A stretch of 64,000 nt of DNA from Aeromicrobium sp. (GTDB lineage Bacteria > Actinomycetota > Coriobacteriia > Anaerosomatales > Anaerosomataceae): assembly GCA_015351705.1 (NCBI GenBank), contig JADIIM010000043.1, positions 21,063 to 85,062 on the forward strand. The letters run 5' to 3'. The translations under genes were made by a program, and so were the position numbers. A model generated the notes under the pieces. The model did no database searches. It worked only from the letters and a program-made list of their open reading frames with translations, and had not been told where the DNA came from. Below are positions 50,789 through 58,258 of this stretch, one piece after another. The stretch's first letter is position 1; each line of letters starts with the position of its first letter.

Positions 50789-50927
50789 AGTACTCGGTGC
50801 GCGAACGTCGAGCTGTCAGCTCTGTGAATTGCGGGTTCGCGCTCGTGTTCCTGGCGAAGGATTGAGGGATTACTGCGACCTCGGATTGCGGAGAGAGGAC
50901 GGGTAGCAGAAGCGCAGTTCGAAGCCA
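50789..50927 (+). promoter_or_regulatory. CRISPR leader
   Basis: 139 non-coding bases between cas2 and the first repeat, less GC-rich than the array. It includes a GGATTGAGGGATTACTGCGA stretch (50860-50879) whose GGATTGA echoes the repeat end. Transcription of the array and integration of new spacers should occur here. Confidence 0.7.
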
Positions 50928-52943
50928 GTGGCGGCCGCTCACGTGGGCGGCCGAGGATTGAAACCTCTCAGACGGCGACACCATCGACCCCGGCGGCGGG
51001 TGGCGGCCGCTCACGTGGGCGGCCGAGGATTGAAACGAGCCCTCAGAGCACTCCGCCAGGAGCGGGTTGGGTGGCGGCCGCTCACGTGGGCGGCCGAGGA
51101 TTGAAACGAGGTCAGCGTCCAGGCCACCGGTGTGAGCGGCGTGGCGGCCGCTCACGTGGGCGGCCGAGGATTGAAACACCTGCCAGAAGTCCGGCTCGCA
51201 CAGCGATGGCCCGTGGCGGCCGCTCACGTGGGCGGCCGAGGATTGAAACCTGTGCTGCGTAGAATCCGTCATGGTCTCCCCAGTGGCGGCCGCTCACGTG
51301 GGCGGCCGAGGATTGAAACCCCTTGTCTCTCCCCTCCACCGTCACCCCCTGAGTGGCGGCCGCTCACGTGGGCGGCCGAGGATTGAAACGCGATCCCGCC
51401 GTCCGGCCGCATCTTCCGGGGCGTGGCGGCCGCTCACGTGGGCGGCCGAGGATTGAAACATGCGGTAGCTGCTGCCGTCCTTGCGCCGGCGGGTGGCGGC
51501 CGCTCACGTGGGCGGCCGAGGATTGAAACACCGATAGGGCTTGATTGTCCATTGACCACCGTTGTGGCGGCCGCTCACGTGGGCGGCCGAGGATTGAAAC
51601 ATCATCCGCACGAACGCGAGCTACACCGCCGCCGGTGGCGGCCGCTCACGTGGGCGGCCGAGGATTGAAACGTGCTCTATCCGACCGCCTCTGCGTCGGT
51701 GAGCAGGTGGCGGCCGCTCACGTGGGCGGCCGAGGATTGAAACACCTACCGATTGAACGAGTGGACGCCGCGTGTGAGTGGCGGCCGCTCACGTGGGCGG
51801 CCGAGGATTGAAACACTGACAGGCTCGAGAGCGCCGAGCGCGTCATCGTGGCGGCCGCTCACGTGGGCGGCCGAGGATTGAAACACGTTCGCGTCGAAGA
51901 CGATCTTCGTGAGCGGCTGGTGGCGGCCGCTCACGTGGGCGGCCGAGGATTGAAACTCCTTGCTGGTGGACTGCATGAAGCGCGGCAGGTGTGGCGGCCG
52001 CTCACGTGGGCGGCCGAGGATTGAAACCACATCTTCACCCACTTGTCGAAGCGCGACGGGGGTGGCGGCCGCTCACGTGGGCGGCCGAGGATTGAAACCC
52101 GCGGGGACTGAAGCCCCGCCGTCGTCGCCCTGTGGCGGCCGCTCACGTGGGCGGCCGAGGATTGAAACCACCTGCGTGACACGAGCCATGCAAGCGGGTG
52201 GGTGGCGGCCGCTCACGTGGGCGGCCGAGGATTGAAACCCGCGATGGAGTCTCGCGGCATGAAGGGCAGCAGTGGCGGCCGCTCACGTGGGCGGCCGAGG
52301 ATTGAAACACCATGCCTTTGACGGTGCCGCGGACGATGTTGGGTGGCGGCCGCTCACGTGGGCGGCCGAGGATTGAAACTCGAGGACCGGATGGAGGTGC
52401 GGCAGTGACCGACGTGGCGGCCGCTCACGTGGGCGGCCGAGGATTGAAACCTTGCCATACAAGCCCCACACAAGTGGGTCTTAGTGGCGGCCGCTCACGT
52501 GGGCGGCCGAGGATTGAAACACCGACATCGTCCGGCCGATGGAGGCCAGCGGCGTGGCGGCCGCTCACGTGGGCGGCCGAGGATTGAAACGGGTTCGACG
52601 CACCCATCGAGCGCATCGTCGCGGGTGGCGGCCGCTCACGTGGGCGGCCGAGGATTGAAACCAGAGATTCCGCGCTGGGCCTAGACCCCCACGGCGTGGC
52701 GGCCGCTCACGTGGGCGGCCGAGGATTGAAACTTCACCTCGACCGAGTACCACACGCCTTTCGGGGGTGGCGGCCGCTCACGTGGGCGGCCGAGGATTGA
52801 AACCTGATCTTCGAGTCCACCGAGCAAAGCAGACGAGTGGCGGCCGCTCACGTGGGCGGCCGAGGATTGAAACCTGCCCGGGCACGCCGTGGCCGCGACC
52901 TGGTAGGTGGCGGCCGCTCATGCGAGCGGCCGACGACGGAATG
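50928..52943 (+). CRISPR. Type I-C CRISPR array: 28 intact repeats, 28 spacers, degenerate last repeat
   Basis: The repeat is 37 bases, beginning GTGGCGGCC and ending GATTGAAAC, with an internal stem GGCCGC/GCGGCC around TCACGTGG. Intact copies start at 50928, 51000, 51071, 51141, 51213, 51283, 51353, 51423, 51493, 51564, 51635, 51707, 51778, 51848, 51920, 51991, 52062, 52132, 52202, 52272, 52343, 52414, 52484, 52554, 52625, 52696, 52767 and 52837. All 28 appear identical. A degenerate repeat follows at 52907-52943, changed after its first 14 bases. Spacers are 33-35 bases. The ATTGAAAC end and the adjacent cas2 set the leader at the left. No spacer was seen to match this window by eye. Confidence 0.98.
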
Positions 52944-52977
52944 ACCGTCTGGGTATCGCGTGCTCCGGCGGAGACGT

Positions 52978-53014
52978 GTGATGCCCACCCATGAGGGTGG
53001 TCGAGGATTCGAGT
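52978..53014 (+). repeat. Eroded CRISPR repeat beyond the array end
   Basis: Exactly one spacer length (34 bases) after the degenerate last repeat, a 37-base stretch aligns without gaps to the repeat at 24 of 37 positions, keeping CGAGGATT at its 3' part. A stem remains possible as CCACCC/GGGTGG, although with different bases. It looks like a decayed older repeat. Confidence 0.55.
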
Positions 53015-53058
53015 ACGAGTGCCCGGAGATCTGCTTGCATGCCGGCCTCGCATCGTTC

Positions 53059-53292
53059 GGGTATGTGGGTGTCGCCACTGGCGAGAACTACCCAGACGCG
53101 CTCGCGGGCGGGATCGGCGCGGGCGTCCAAGGCGGGGTCGTAGCGCTCACGGCGAGCAGCAGGCTTTCGACTGCGACCAAGAGCACGCTGGAGGACCACG
53201 CACCGGGCATCCTTTATGTCGACGTGTTCGGCGGCACCACGGCCGTCGCGCCAGCCGTGAGGACGGCCATCGAGGCAGCGCTCGGCTGGTAG
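53059..53292 (+). pseudogene. Fragment of a cell-wall-binding repeat (CWB2) protein
   Basis: About 78 residues resemble one CWB2 repeat: GYVGVATGENYPDALAGGIG, then a run rich in small residues, then ILYVDVFGGTTAVAPAVRTA. CWB2 proteins normally carry a signal peptide and three such repeats; here only the last part of one is left. The upstream open frame runs into the eroded CRISPR repeat and has no signal peptide or start signal. It is probably the 3' remnant of a surface-protein gene truncated next to the CRISPR array. A terminator-like hairpin follows. Confidence 0.65.
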
Positions 53293-53314
53293 GGCCGCGC
53301 ACATCGTGTGACCT

Positions 53315-53347
53315 CGGACGGCCGGTGCCTTGAGCGCCGGCCGTCCG
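53315..53347 (+). terminator. Hairpin after the CWB2 remnant
   Basis: CGGACGGCCGG and CCGGCCGTCCG form a perfect 11-bp stem with an 11-base loop, 23 bases after the stop of the CWB2 fragment. There is no T-run. Its position fits the original terminator of the lost gene. TACAAT at 53374-53379 downstream is a likely -10 for the CapA-like gene. Confidence 0.5.
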
Positions 53348-53423
53348 TCAGTGCGCTGAGAGCGCCTGGCACGTACAATGCTTGCCATCGGCCTGTCCAG
53401 CGCCCCACCCGATCGGAGTGTCC

Positions 53424-54683
53424 GTGCGCGCTCTTCGCACCATCGCGCTCGTCGTGCTTGTCGTCGCTCTCACCAGTGCGCTGACGATCGGCGCGCTCGT
53501 CTGGGGCCCCGTGTATCTCGGCGAGCCGGATGCGGCGGCCTCGGCGACGCTGGTGTGGCCGGAGGCGACCTCCGAGCGCACGGTCCCGCAGCCGCCGCCC
53601 GTCGTCGAGCGCTTCGTGATCTCAGCGGTCGGCGATTTGATGGCGCACATGCCGCAGGTGACGTCGGCCAAGTCGGGCGACACGTACGACTTCGCTTCGT
53701 GTTTCGCGCCCATCGCGTCGCGCATATCCTCGGCGGACCTGGCGATCGGGAACCTCGAGACCGTGCTGGCGGGCTCTGCCAGCGGCTACAGCGGGTATCC
53801 GACGTTCAACACGCCGGACGCCTACGCCGAGGCGCTGGTGGGCGCCGGATTCGATGTGCTCACGCATGCGAACAACCACACGCTGGACCGCGGAGTGGCA
53901 GGGCTCACGCGGACACGCGAGGTGCTCGAGGGGCTCGGCGTACGGACGACCGGCACGGCGCGGACCGCCGAGGAGGCCGAGGAGATGCTCGTCGCCGACG
54001 TGCGTGACGCCAAAGTCGCGATCCTCGCGTACACCTACGGCATGAACGGGTTCCAGCCGCCGTCGGACAAGCGCTGGATGGTGAACGTGATCGACGAGCA
54101 GAAGATGCGTGCGGACGTGAAGCGCGCCCGAGCGCTCGGCGTCGATCTCGTCATCGTGAGCATCCACAACGGCCTCGAGTACCAGCGTCAGCCCTCGGCA
54201 TCGCAACAGCAGCTGGAGCAGGCGATGGTCGACGCGGGCGCGGACGTCGTGCTCGGCAGCCACCCGCACGTCATCCAGCCGATGAAGGTGGTGGAGACCA
54301 CCCGCGACGACGGGACGCCCCGGACCGCGTTCATCATCCACTCGCTCGGCAACTTCGTGTCCAACCAGCGCGAGCGCTTCCGGAACACGGGGCTGGTGCT
54401 CCATCTCGGCTTCGAGAAGGACCTGCGGTCCGGTGTCACGTCGCTCGTGTCGGCGGAGTACGTGCCGGTGTGGGTGGACGACACCGGCGCTAGCGGCAAG
54501 CAGCATCGCGTGCTGCCGATCCGTGAGGCGCTCGACGACCCCGACTACCCGGCGGTCGACGCCGCGGACCGCGCGAAGATGCGGGAGGCGTGGTCGGACA
54601 CCGTCACGCACCTCGGCGGAGCGTCGGGGACCTCGACGGACCCGGCGGCGATCGTCTTCTACGGCGAGCCGCTCGTGCGGTAG
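53424..54683 (+). CDS. CapA-family (poly-gamma-glutamate capsule type) metallophosphatase-fold protein
   Basis: A 419-residue protein. Residues 3-27 form a signal anchor (LRTIALVVLVVALTSALTIG). The PGA_cap domain covers residues 70-330: ISAVGDLMAH with the metal Asp, ADLAIGNLETVLAGSASGYS, GFDVLTHANNHTLDRGVAGL with Asn-His, VIVSIHNGLEYQRQPS, VVLGSHPHVIQPMKVVE and HSLGNFVSNQRE. It is extracytoplasmic; the natural reaction of this family is poorly defined, and no capBC genes are nearby. GTG 53424 was chosen because GGAG lies 5 bases upstream. Confidence 0.87.
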   Translation: MRALRTIALVVLVVALTSALTIGALVWGPVYLGEPDAAASATLVWPEATSERTVPQPPPVVERFVISAVGDLMAHMPQVTSAKSGDTYDFASCFAPIASRISSADLAIGNLETVLAGSASGYSGYPTFNTPDAYAEALVGAGFDVLTHANNHTLDRGVAGLTRTREVLEGLGVRTTGTARTAEEAEEMLVADVRDAKVAILAYTYGMNGFQPPSDKRWMVNVIDEQKMRADVKRARALGVDLVIVSIHNGLEYQRQPSASQQQLEQAMVDAGADVVLGSHPHVIQPMKVVETTRDDGTPRTAFIIHSLGNFVSNQRERFRNTGLVLHLGFEKDLRSGVTSLVSAEYVPVWVDDTGASGKQHRVLPIREALDDPDYPAVDAADRAKMREAWSDTVTHLGGASGTSTDPAAIVFYGEPLVR

Positions 54684-54711
54684 CGCATCGGGGCGGGCTT
54701 ACCCGATCCGG

Positions 54712-55542
54712 TCACCGCGCGGGGAAGCGGTCCGGATGCGGCCCGAGCCGCTCGCCGCGGTCGAGGCCGTCGATGGCGCGCATCTCTTCCACCGAGAGGC
54801 TGAAGTCGAACACGTCGGCGTTCTCGGCGATGCGCGCCGGTGTGACCGACTTGGGTATCGTGGTCACGCCGTGCTGGAGTATCCAGCGGATGGCGACCTG
54901 GGCCGCGGACTTGCCGTGCCGCTTGCCGATCGCCACGAGTTTCGCCTCCTCGTCCACCCGGCCCTTCATGAGCGGCGCCCACGCCTGCGCGACGATGTCG
55001 AGCCCCTCACAATGGCCGAGAAGGCCGGACTGCTGCAGCCACGGGTGGAACTCGTACTGGTTGACCATGGGGACGACCTCGGCGCTTTCGAGCAGCCGGT
55101 CGAGATGGTGGATCAAGTGGTTGCACACACCGATCGCGCGCACACGGCCTTCGGCGAGCAGCCGCTCCAGCGCCCGCCACGTGTCGGGCGTCTCCGGCCG
55201 CGGCCAGTGCACGAGGTACAGGTCGAGGTACTCGGTGCCCAGACGCTCGAGGCTCCGCTCGAACGCCGCCAGCGTGGCGTCGTAGCCCTGCTCGTCGTTC
55301 CAGACCTTGCTTGCCAGGAAGACCTCCTCACGCGGAACAGGTGCCGCTGCGAGTGCTGCGCCGACACCCTCCTCGTTGCCGTACAGCGACGCGGTGTCGA
55401 TGCCGCGGTATCCGAGCTCGAGCGCAGTGGCCACCGCGCGCTCCACGTCGCCGCCCTCGGCGGACTTGTACGTCCCCAGACCGAGCCGTGGCATCTCGAC
55501 GCCGTTGGCGAGCGTGACGGTGTCGCCGATCCCTGTGAGCAT
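54712..55542 (-). CDS. Aldo/keto reductase
   Basis: A 276-residue NAD(P)H-dependent oxidoreductase of the 2,5-diketo-gluconate reductase type. The catalytic tetrad is visible: Asp and Tyr in YRGIDTASLYGNEEGVG (about residues 46-62), Lys in VFLASKVWN near 75-83, and His in LDLYLVHWPRPE near 106. The cofactor loop IPKSVTPARIAENADVFDF lies near 233. Substrate is not determined. ATG 55542 has AGGAGG 7-8 bases upstream. It converges with the CapA-like gene. Confidence 0.92.
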   Translation of the reverse strand: MLTGIGDTVTLANGVEMPRLGLGTYKSAEGGDVERAVATALELGYRGIDTASLYGNEEGVGAALAAAPVPREEVFLASKVWNDEQGYDATLAAFERSLERLGTEYLDLYLVHWPRPETPDTWRALERLLAEGRVRAIGVCNHLIHHLDRLLESAEVVPMVNQYEFHPWLQQSGLLGHCEGLDIVAQAWAPLMKGRVDEEAKLVAIGKRHGKSAAQVAIRWILQHGVTTIPKSVTPARIAENADVFDFSLSVEEMRAIDGLDRGERLGPHPDRFPAR

Positions 55543-55608
55543 GTCGCCACCTCCTGCGGGTGTTTGTACCCGAGTGTTGCACGCGGAGGAAGGTGGGAAG
55601 GTACCGCG

Positions 55609-56250
55609 ATGGGGGTGATGACGATGTTCGCGGACCGGGTGGATGCCGGACGGCAGCTTGCCGAGGCATGCCACGGCCGGGTCGGCGCGGATGCGCTCGT
55701 GCTCGGCGTGCCCCGGGGCGGGGTGGTCGTCGCGGCCGAGGTCGCCCGTGCGCTCGGGCTCGAGCTCGACGTCGTGGTCGTTCGCAAGATCGGTGCTCCC
55801 GGTCAGCCCGAGTATGCTATCGGGGCGATCGACGAGGCCGGCCGCGTCCTCGGCGTGCGTTCGGGAACGGCCGACGAGGCGTACCTTCGCGACGCGGCCG
55901 AGCGCGGCCGGGGGGAGATCGCGCGCAGGCTCGCCGCCTATCGAGGCGGGCGCGAGCGGCCGCGCATCGACGGCCGTGAGGTGCTGCTCGTCGACGACGG
56001 CGTCGCCACGGGCTCCACGCTCCACGCCGCCATCGAGTCCGTGCGCGCGGCCGGAGCGCTGCGCGTGGTCGTCGCGGTGCCGGTAGCGGCGCCGTCGGCC
56101 GCCACCGCACTACGAGCCCTCGCAGACGACCTCATCGTGATCGCCGAGCCGATGGACTTCTACGCCGTGGGGCAGTTCTATCGCGGGTTCGGCCAGACGC
56201 CGGACGCCGAGGTGGTGGCGGCGCTCGAGAAAGCGCGGCGCACGACGTGA
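55609..56250 (+). CDS. Phosphoribosyltransferase-domain protein
   Basis: A 213-residue protein with a type I PRTase fold. The PRPP loop VLLVDDGVATGSTLHAAIES lies at about residues 127-146. ALVLGVPRGGVVVAAEVARA is at 29-48, followed by LDVVVVRKIGAPGQPEYAIG. Stand-alone proteins of this group often accompany dienelactone-hydrolase-type domains and have no proven substrate. It is divergent from the aldo/keto reductase gene. ATG 55609 is preceded by AGGTGGGAAGG, and an internal ATG at 55618 is also possible. Confidence 0.82.
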   Translation: MGVMTMFADRVDAGRQLAEACHGRVGADALVLGVPRGGVVVAAEVARALGLELDVVVVRKIGAPGQPEYAIGAIDEAGRVLGVRSGTADEAYLRDAAERGRGEIARRLAAYRGGRERPRIDGREVLLVDDGVATGSTLHAAIESVRAAGALRVVVAVPVAAPSAATALRALADDLIVIAEPMDFYAVGQFYRGFGQTPDAEVVAALEKARRTT

Positions 56251-56277
56251 ACAGGCCCGCCGGGTGGGCGGGCCTGT
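56251..56277. terminator. Hairpin between convergent genes
   Basis: ACAGGCCCGCC and GGCGGGCCTGT form a perfect 11-bp stem with a GGGTG loop, immediately after the phosphoribosyltransferase stop and about 37 bases from the pknB stop. It could stop transcription from both sides; no T-run. Confidence 0.55.
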
Positions 56278-56313
56278 GTCGGTGACGGTGATGCCGGGGA
56301 TCCCCGAGCCGGC

Positions 56314-58173
56314 CTACGGCTCGCCCTCGGGCAGCTTCCCGACCTCGATCTCAACGGTGTCGCCGCGCTTGGCCGACGCCCCTGGGATCGGGAACTGGTT
56401 GATCACGATGCCGTCGTCCGGGCTCTCGACGTAGACGACCTTGGGCGTCAGGCCCGCGGCGGTGATCGCAGCCCTCGCCTCGGCCTCGGTCTTGTTGCGG
56501 ACGTCGGGCACGAGGATGACCTCAGGGCCCTTGGAGACATCGATGGTCACCGTGCTGCCGACCTCCACGAGGACGCCGCCATCGGGGCGCTGTGAGATGA
56601 CCGAGCCTTTGGCCACTGTGTCGTTGAACACCTCGTTCACCTTCACGCTCAGGCCCGCGGCCTTCAGGTCCGCCTCGGCGTCGGCGCGCGGCTTGCCGGT
56701 CACGTCGGGCACCTTGACCTGGGCGACGCCCTCGGACACGTACAGGACGACGCGCGTGCCCACCGGGACCGTCTGCCCGGCGGCCGGTTCGGTGCGGATG
56801 ACCTCGCCCTTGGGCACTTCCGAGTTGTTCTCGCGGACCGTCTTGTCGTAGTCGAGCCCCAGCTCGGGATCGCGCAGGAACTCGATCGCGTCACTCTCGG
56901 TCATGCGCGTCAGGTCGGGCACTTCGGTCTGTGCGACCCCGACGCTGATGACGATGTTGATCGCTGTGCCCTTCTCGACGCGTGCGCCAGCGGCCGGGTC
57001 CTGCCGGATGATCAACCCGACCTCCACGTCGTCGCTGTTCTCGGTGGCCACTTCGCCAAGCTGCAGTTCCGCTTCTTCAAGTGCGAGGCGCGCCTGCTCC
57101 TCGTCGAGCCCGGTGAGTGTGGGCACCACGATGCCCGGGGAGCCGAACAGGCCCAGCGCCCACGCGCCACCGAGCCCGAGCGCGAGTAGAACGGCCACGA
57201 GGGCCACCCACACCCACGGGCTGGTGCGCCGGTCCGGGATCTGCCGGACCTGGGGCGCGCCGGCTCCCGCACGCGCGGTGGCGGTGCGCTCGACAGGCGG
57301 CAGGACGCTGGTGTGCCCGATGTCCGACTCTCCGCCGTAGGCGCCGCCCACGGCAGGCTCGCCACCGGCCACGCGGCGCAGGTCGTCGCGCATCTCGGAG
57401 GCCGAGCCGTACCGCTTCATCGGGTCCTTGCGCATGGCGCGCAGGATCACGGCCTCCAGCCCCGGCGGTATCGAGCCGCGGACCTGCCGGGGAGGGACGG
57501 GCTCTTCGTTGACCTGCATGAGTGCGGTGGCGACCGGTGTGTCGCCGTCGAACGGTACGCGCCCGGTCACCAGCTCGTAGAGCGTCGCGCCGAGCGAGTA
57601 GAGGTCCGATGCCGGCCCGAGCGGCTTGCCCTGTGCCTGCTCCGGGCTGATGTACTGCGCGGTGCCGAGCACCGAGCCCGTCTGGGTCATCGTGGTGTTC
57701 CCCGCGCGTGCGATCCCGAAGTCCATGACCTTGATCGTGCCGTCGGGCGTGAGGACGATGTTGTGCGGCTTGATGTCACGGTGGATGATGTCGTACCCGT
57801 GGGCCACCGAGAGTGCCGCGCAGACCTGGGCCGCGTACTCGGCGGCCTTGAGCGGATCGAGCGGACCGCGCTCGCTCACGAGCGACTTGAGATCGGCGCC
57901 CTTCACGTACTCCATGACGATGTAGTACGCCTCGCCATCGCGGCCCCAGTCGTAGATGTTCACGATGTTGGGATGCGACAGGTTCGCGGCGGCCTGCGCC
58001 TCCTGCCTGAAGCGGGCGACGAAGTTGGGCTCCGACGCATAGCGCGCGTGCAGCACCTTCACGGCGACGGTTCTGCCGAGAACTTCGTCCACGGCCTTGT
58101 ACACGTCGGCCATCCCGCCCGAGCCGATCTTCTCGACCACCCGGTATCTGCGTCCGTATACGAGGTCTTCCAC
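56314..58173 (-). CDS. pknB: PASTA-domain serine/threonine protein kinase
   Basis: A 619-residue kinase. The kinase domain covers residues 1-270: glycine loop GSGGMADV at 17-24, Lys39 in AVKVL, HRD at 131-133, DFG at 151-153 and a TMTQTGSVLGTAQYISPEQA activation segment. A juxtamembrane linker is followed by one membrane helix (VWVALVAVLLALGLGGAWAL near 333-352). Four PASTA domains follow (each starting with a VPxLT or VPDV motif), which bind peptidoglycan fragments. It controls cell-wall growth with PstP. GTG 58173 was preferred to the long upstream frame, which overlaps the previous gene. Confidence 0.92.
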   Translation of the reverse strand: MEDLVYGRRYRVVEKIGSGGMADVYKAVDEVLGRTVAVKVLHARYASEPNFVARFRQEAQAAANLSHPNIVNIYDWGRDGEAYYIVMEYVKGADLKSLVSERGPLDPLKAAEYAAQVCAALSVAHGYDIIHRDIKPHNIVLTPDGTIKVMDFGIARAGNTTMTQTGSVLGTAQYISPEQAQGKPLGPASDLYSLGATLYELVTGRVPFDGDTPVATALMQVNEEPVPPRQVRGSIPPGLEAVILRAMRKDPMKRYGSASEMRDDLRRVAGGEPAVGGAYGGESDIGHTSVLPPVERTATARAGAGAPQVRQIPDRRTSPWVWVALVAVLLALGLGGAWALGLFGSPGIVVPTLTGLDEEQARLALEEAELQLGEVATENSDDVEVGLIIRQDPAAGARVEKGTAINIVISVGVAQTEVPDLTRMTESDAIEFLRDPELGLDYDKTVRENNSEVPKGEVIRTEPAAGQTVPVGTRVVLYVSEGVAQVKVPDVTGKPRADAEADLKAAGLSVKVNEVFNDTVAKGSVISQRPDGGVLVEVGSTVTIDVSKGPEVILVPDVRNKTEAEARAAITAAGLTPKVVYVESPDDGIVINQFPIPGASAKRGDTVEIEVGKLPEGEP

Positions 58174-58258
58174 CAGCGGCCTACCCTCTCTCACCTGCGG
58201 TGATGCGTCCAACCATCCGCCTATTCTACCGTATCGGCCCGGCACCCGCCCGTCGCGC

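Noticed and set aside
43359..52943. A new CRISPR subtype
   Set aside because: Gene order, Cas5c/Cas8c/Cas7c set and the ATTGAAAC repeat end are all standard type I-C.
50928..52943. Self-targeting spacers within this window
   Set aside because: No spacer stood out by eye as matching the rest of the window; a real test needs a search of the whole genome.
51071..52994. Many short open frames with repeated VAAAHVGGRGLK, GGRSRGRPRIET or VSILGRPRERPP segments
   Set aside because: These are translations of the CRISPR repeat in different frames, not proteins.
54433..55608. Long plus-strand frame leading into the phosphoribosyltransferase
   Set aside because: It covers the end of the CapA gene and the whole aldo/keto reductase on the other strand; the phosphoribosyltransferase start at 55609 has its own ribosome-binding site.
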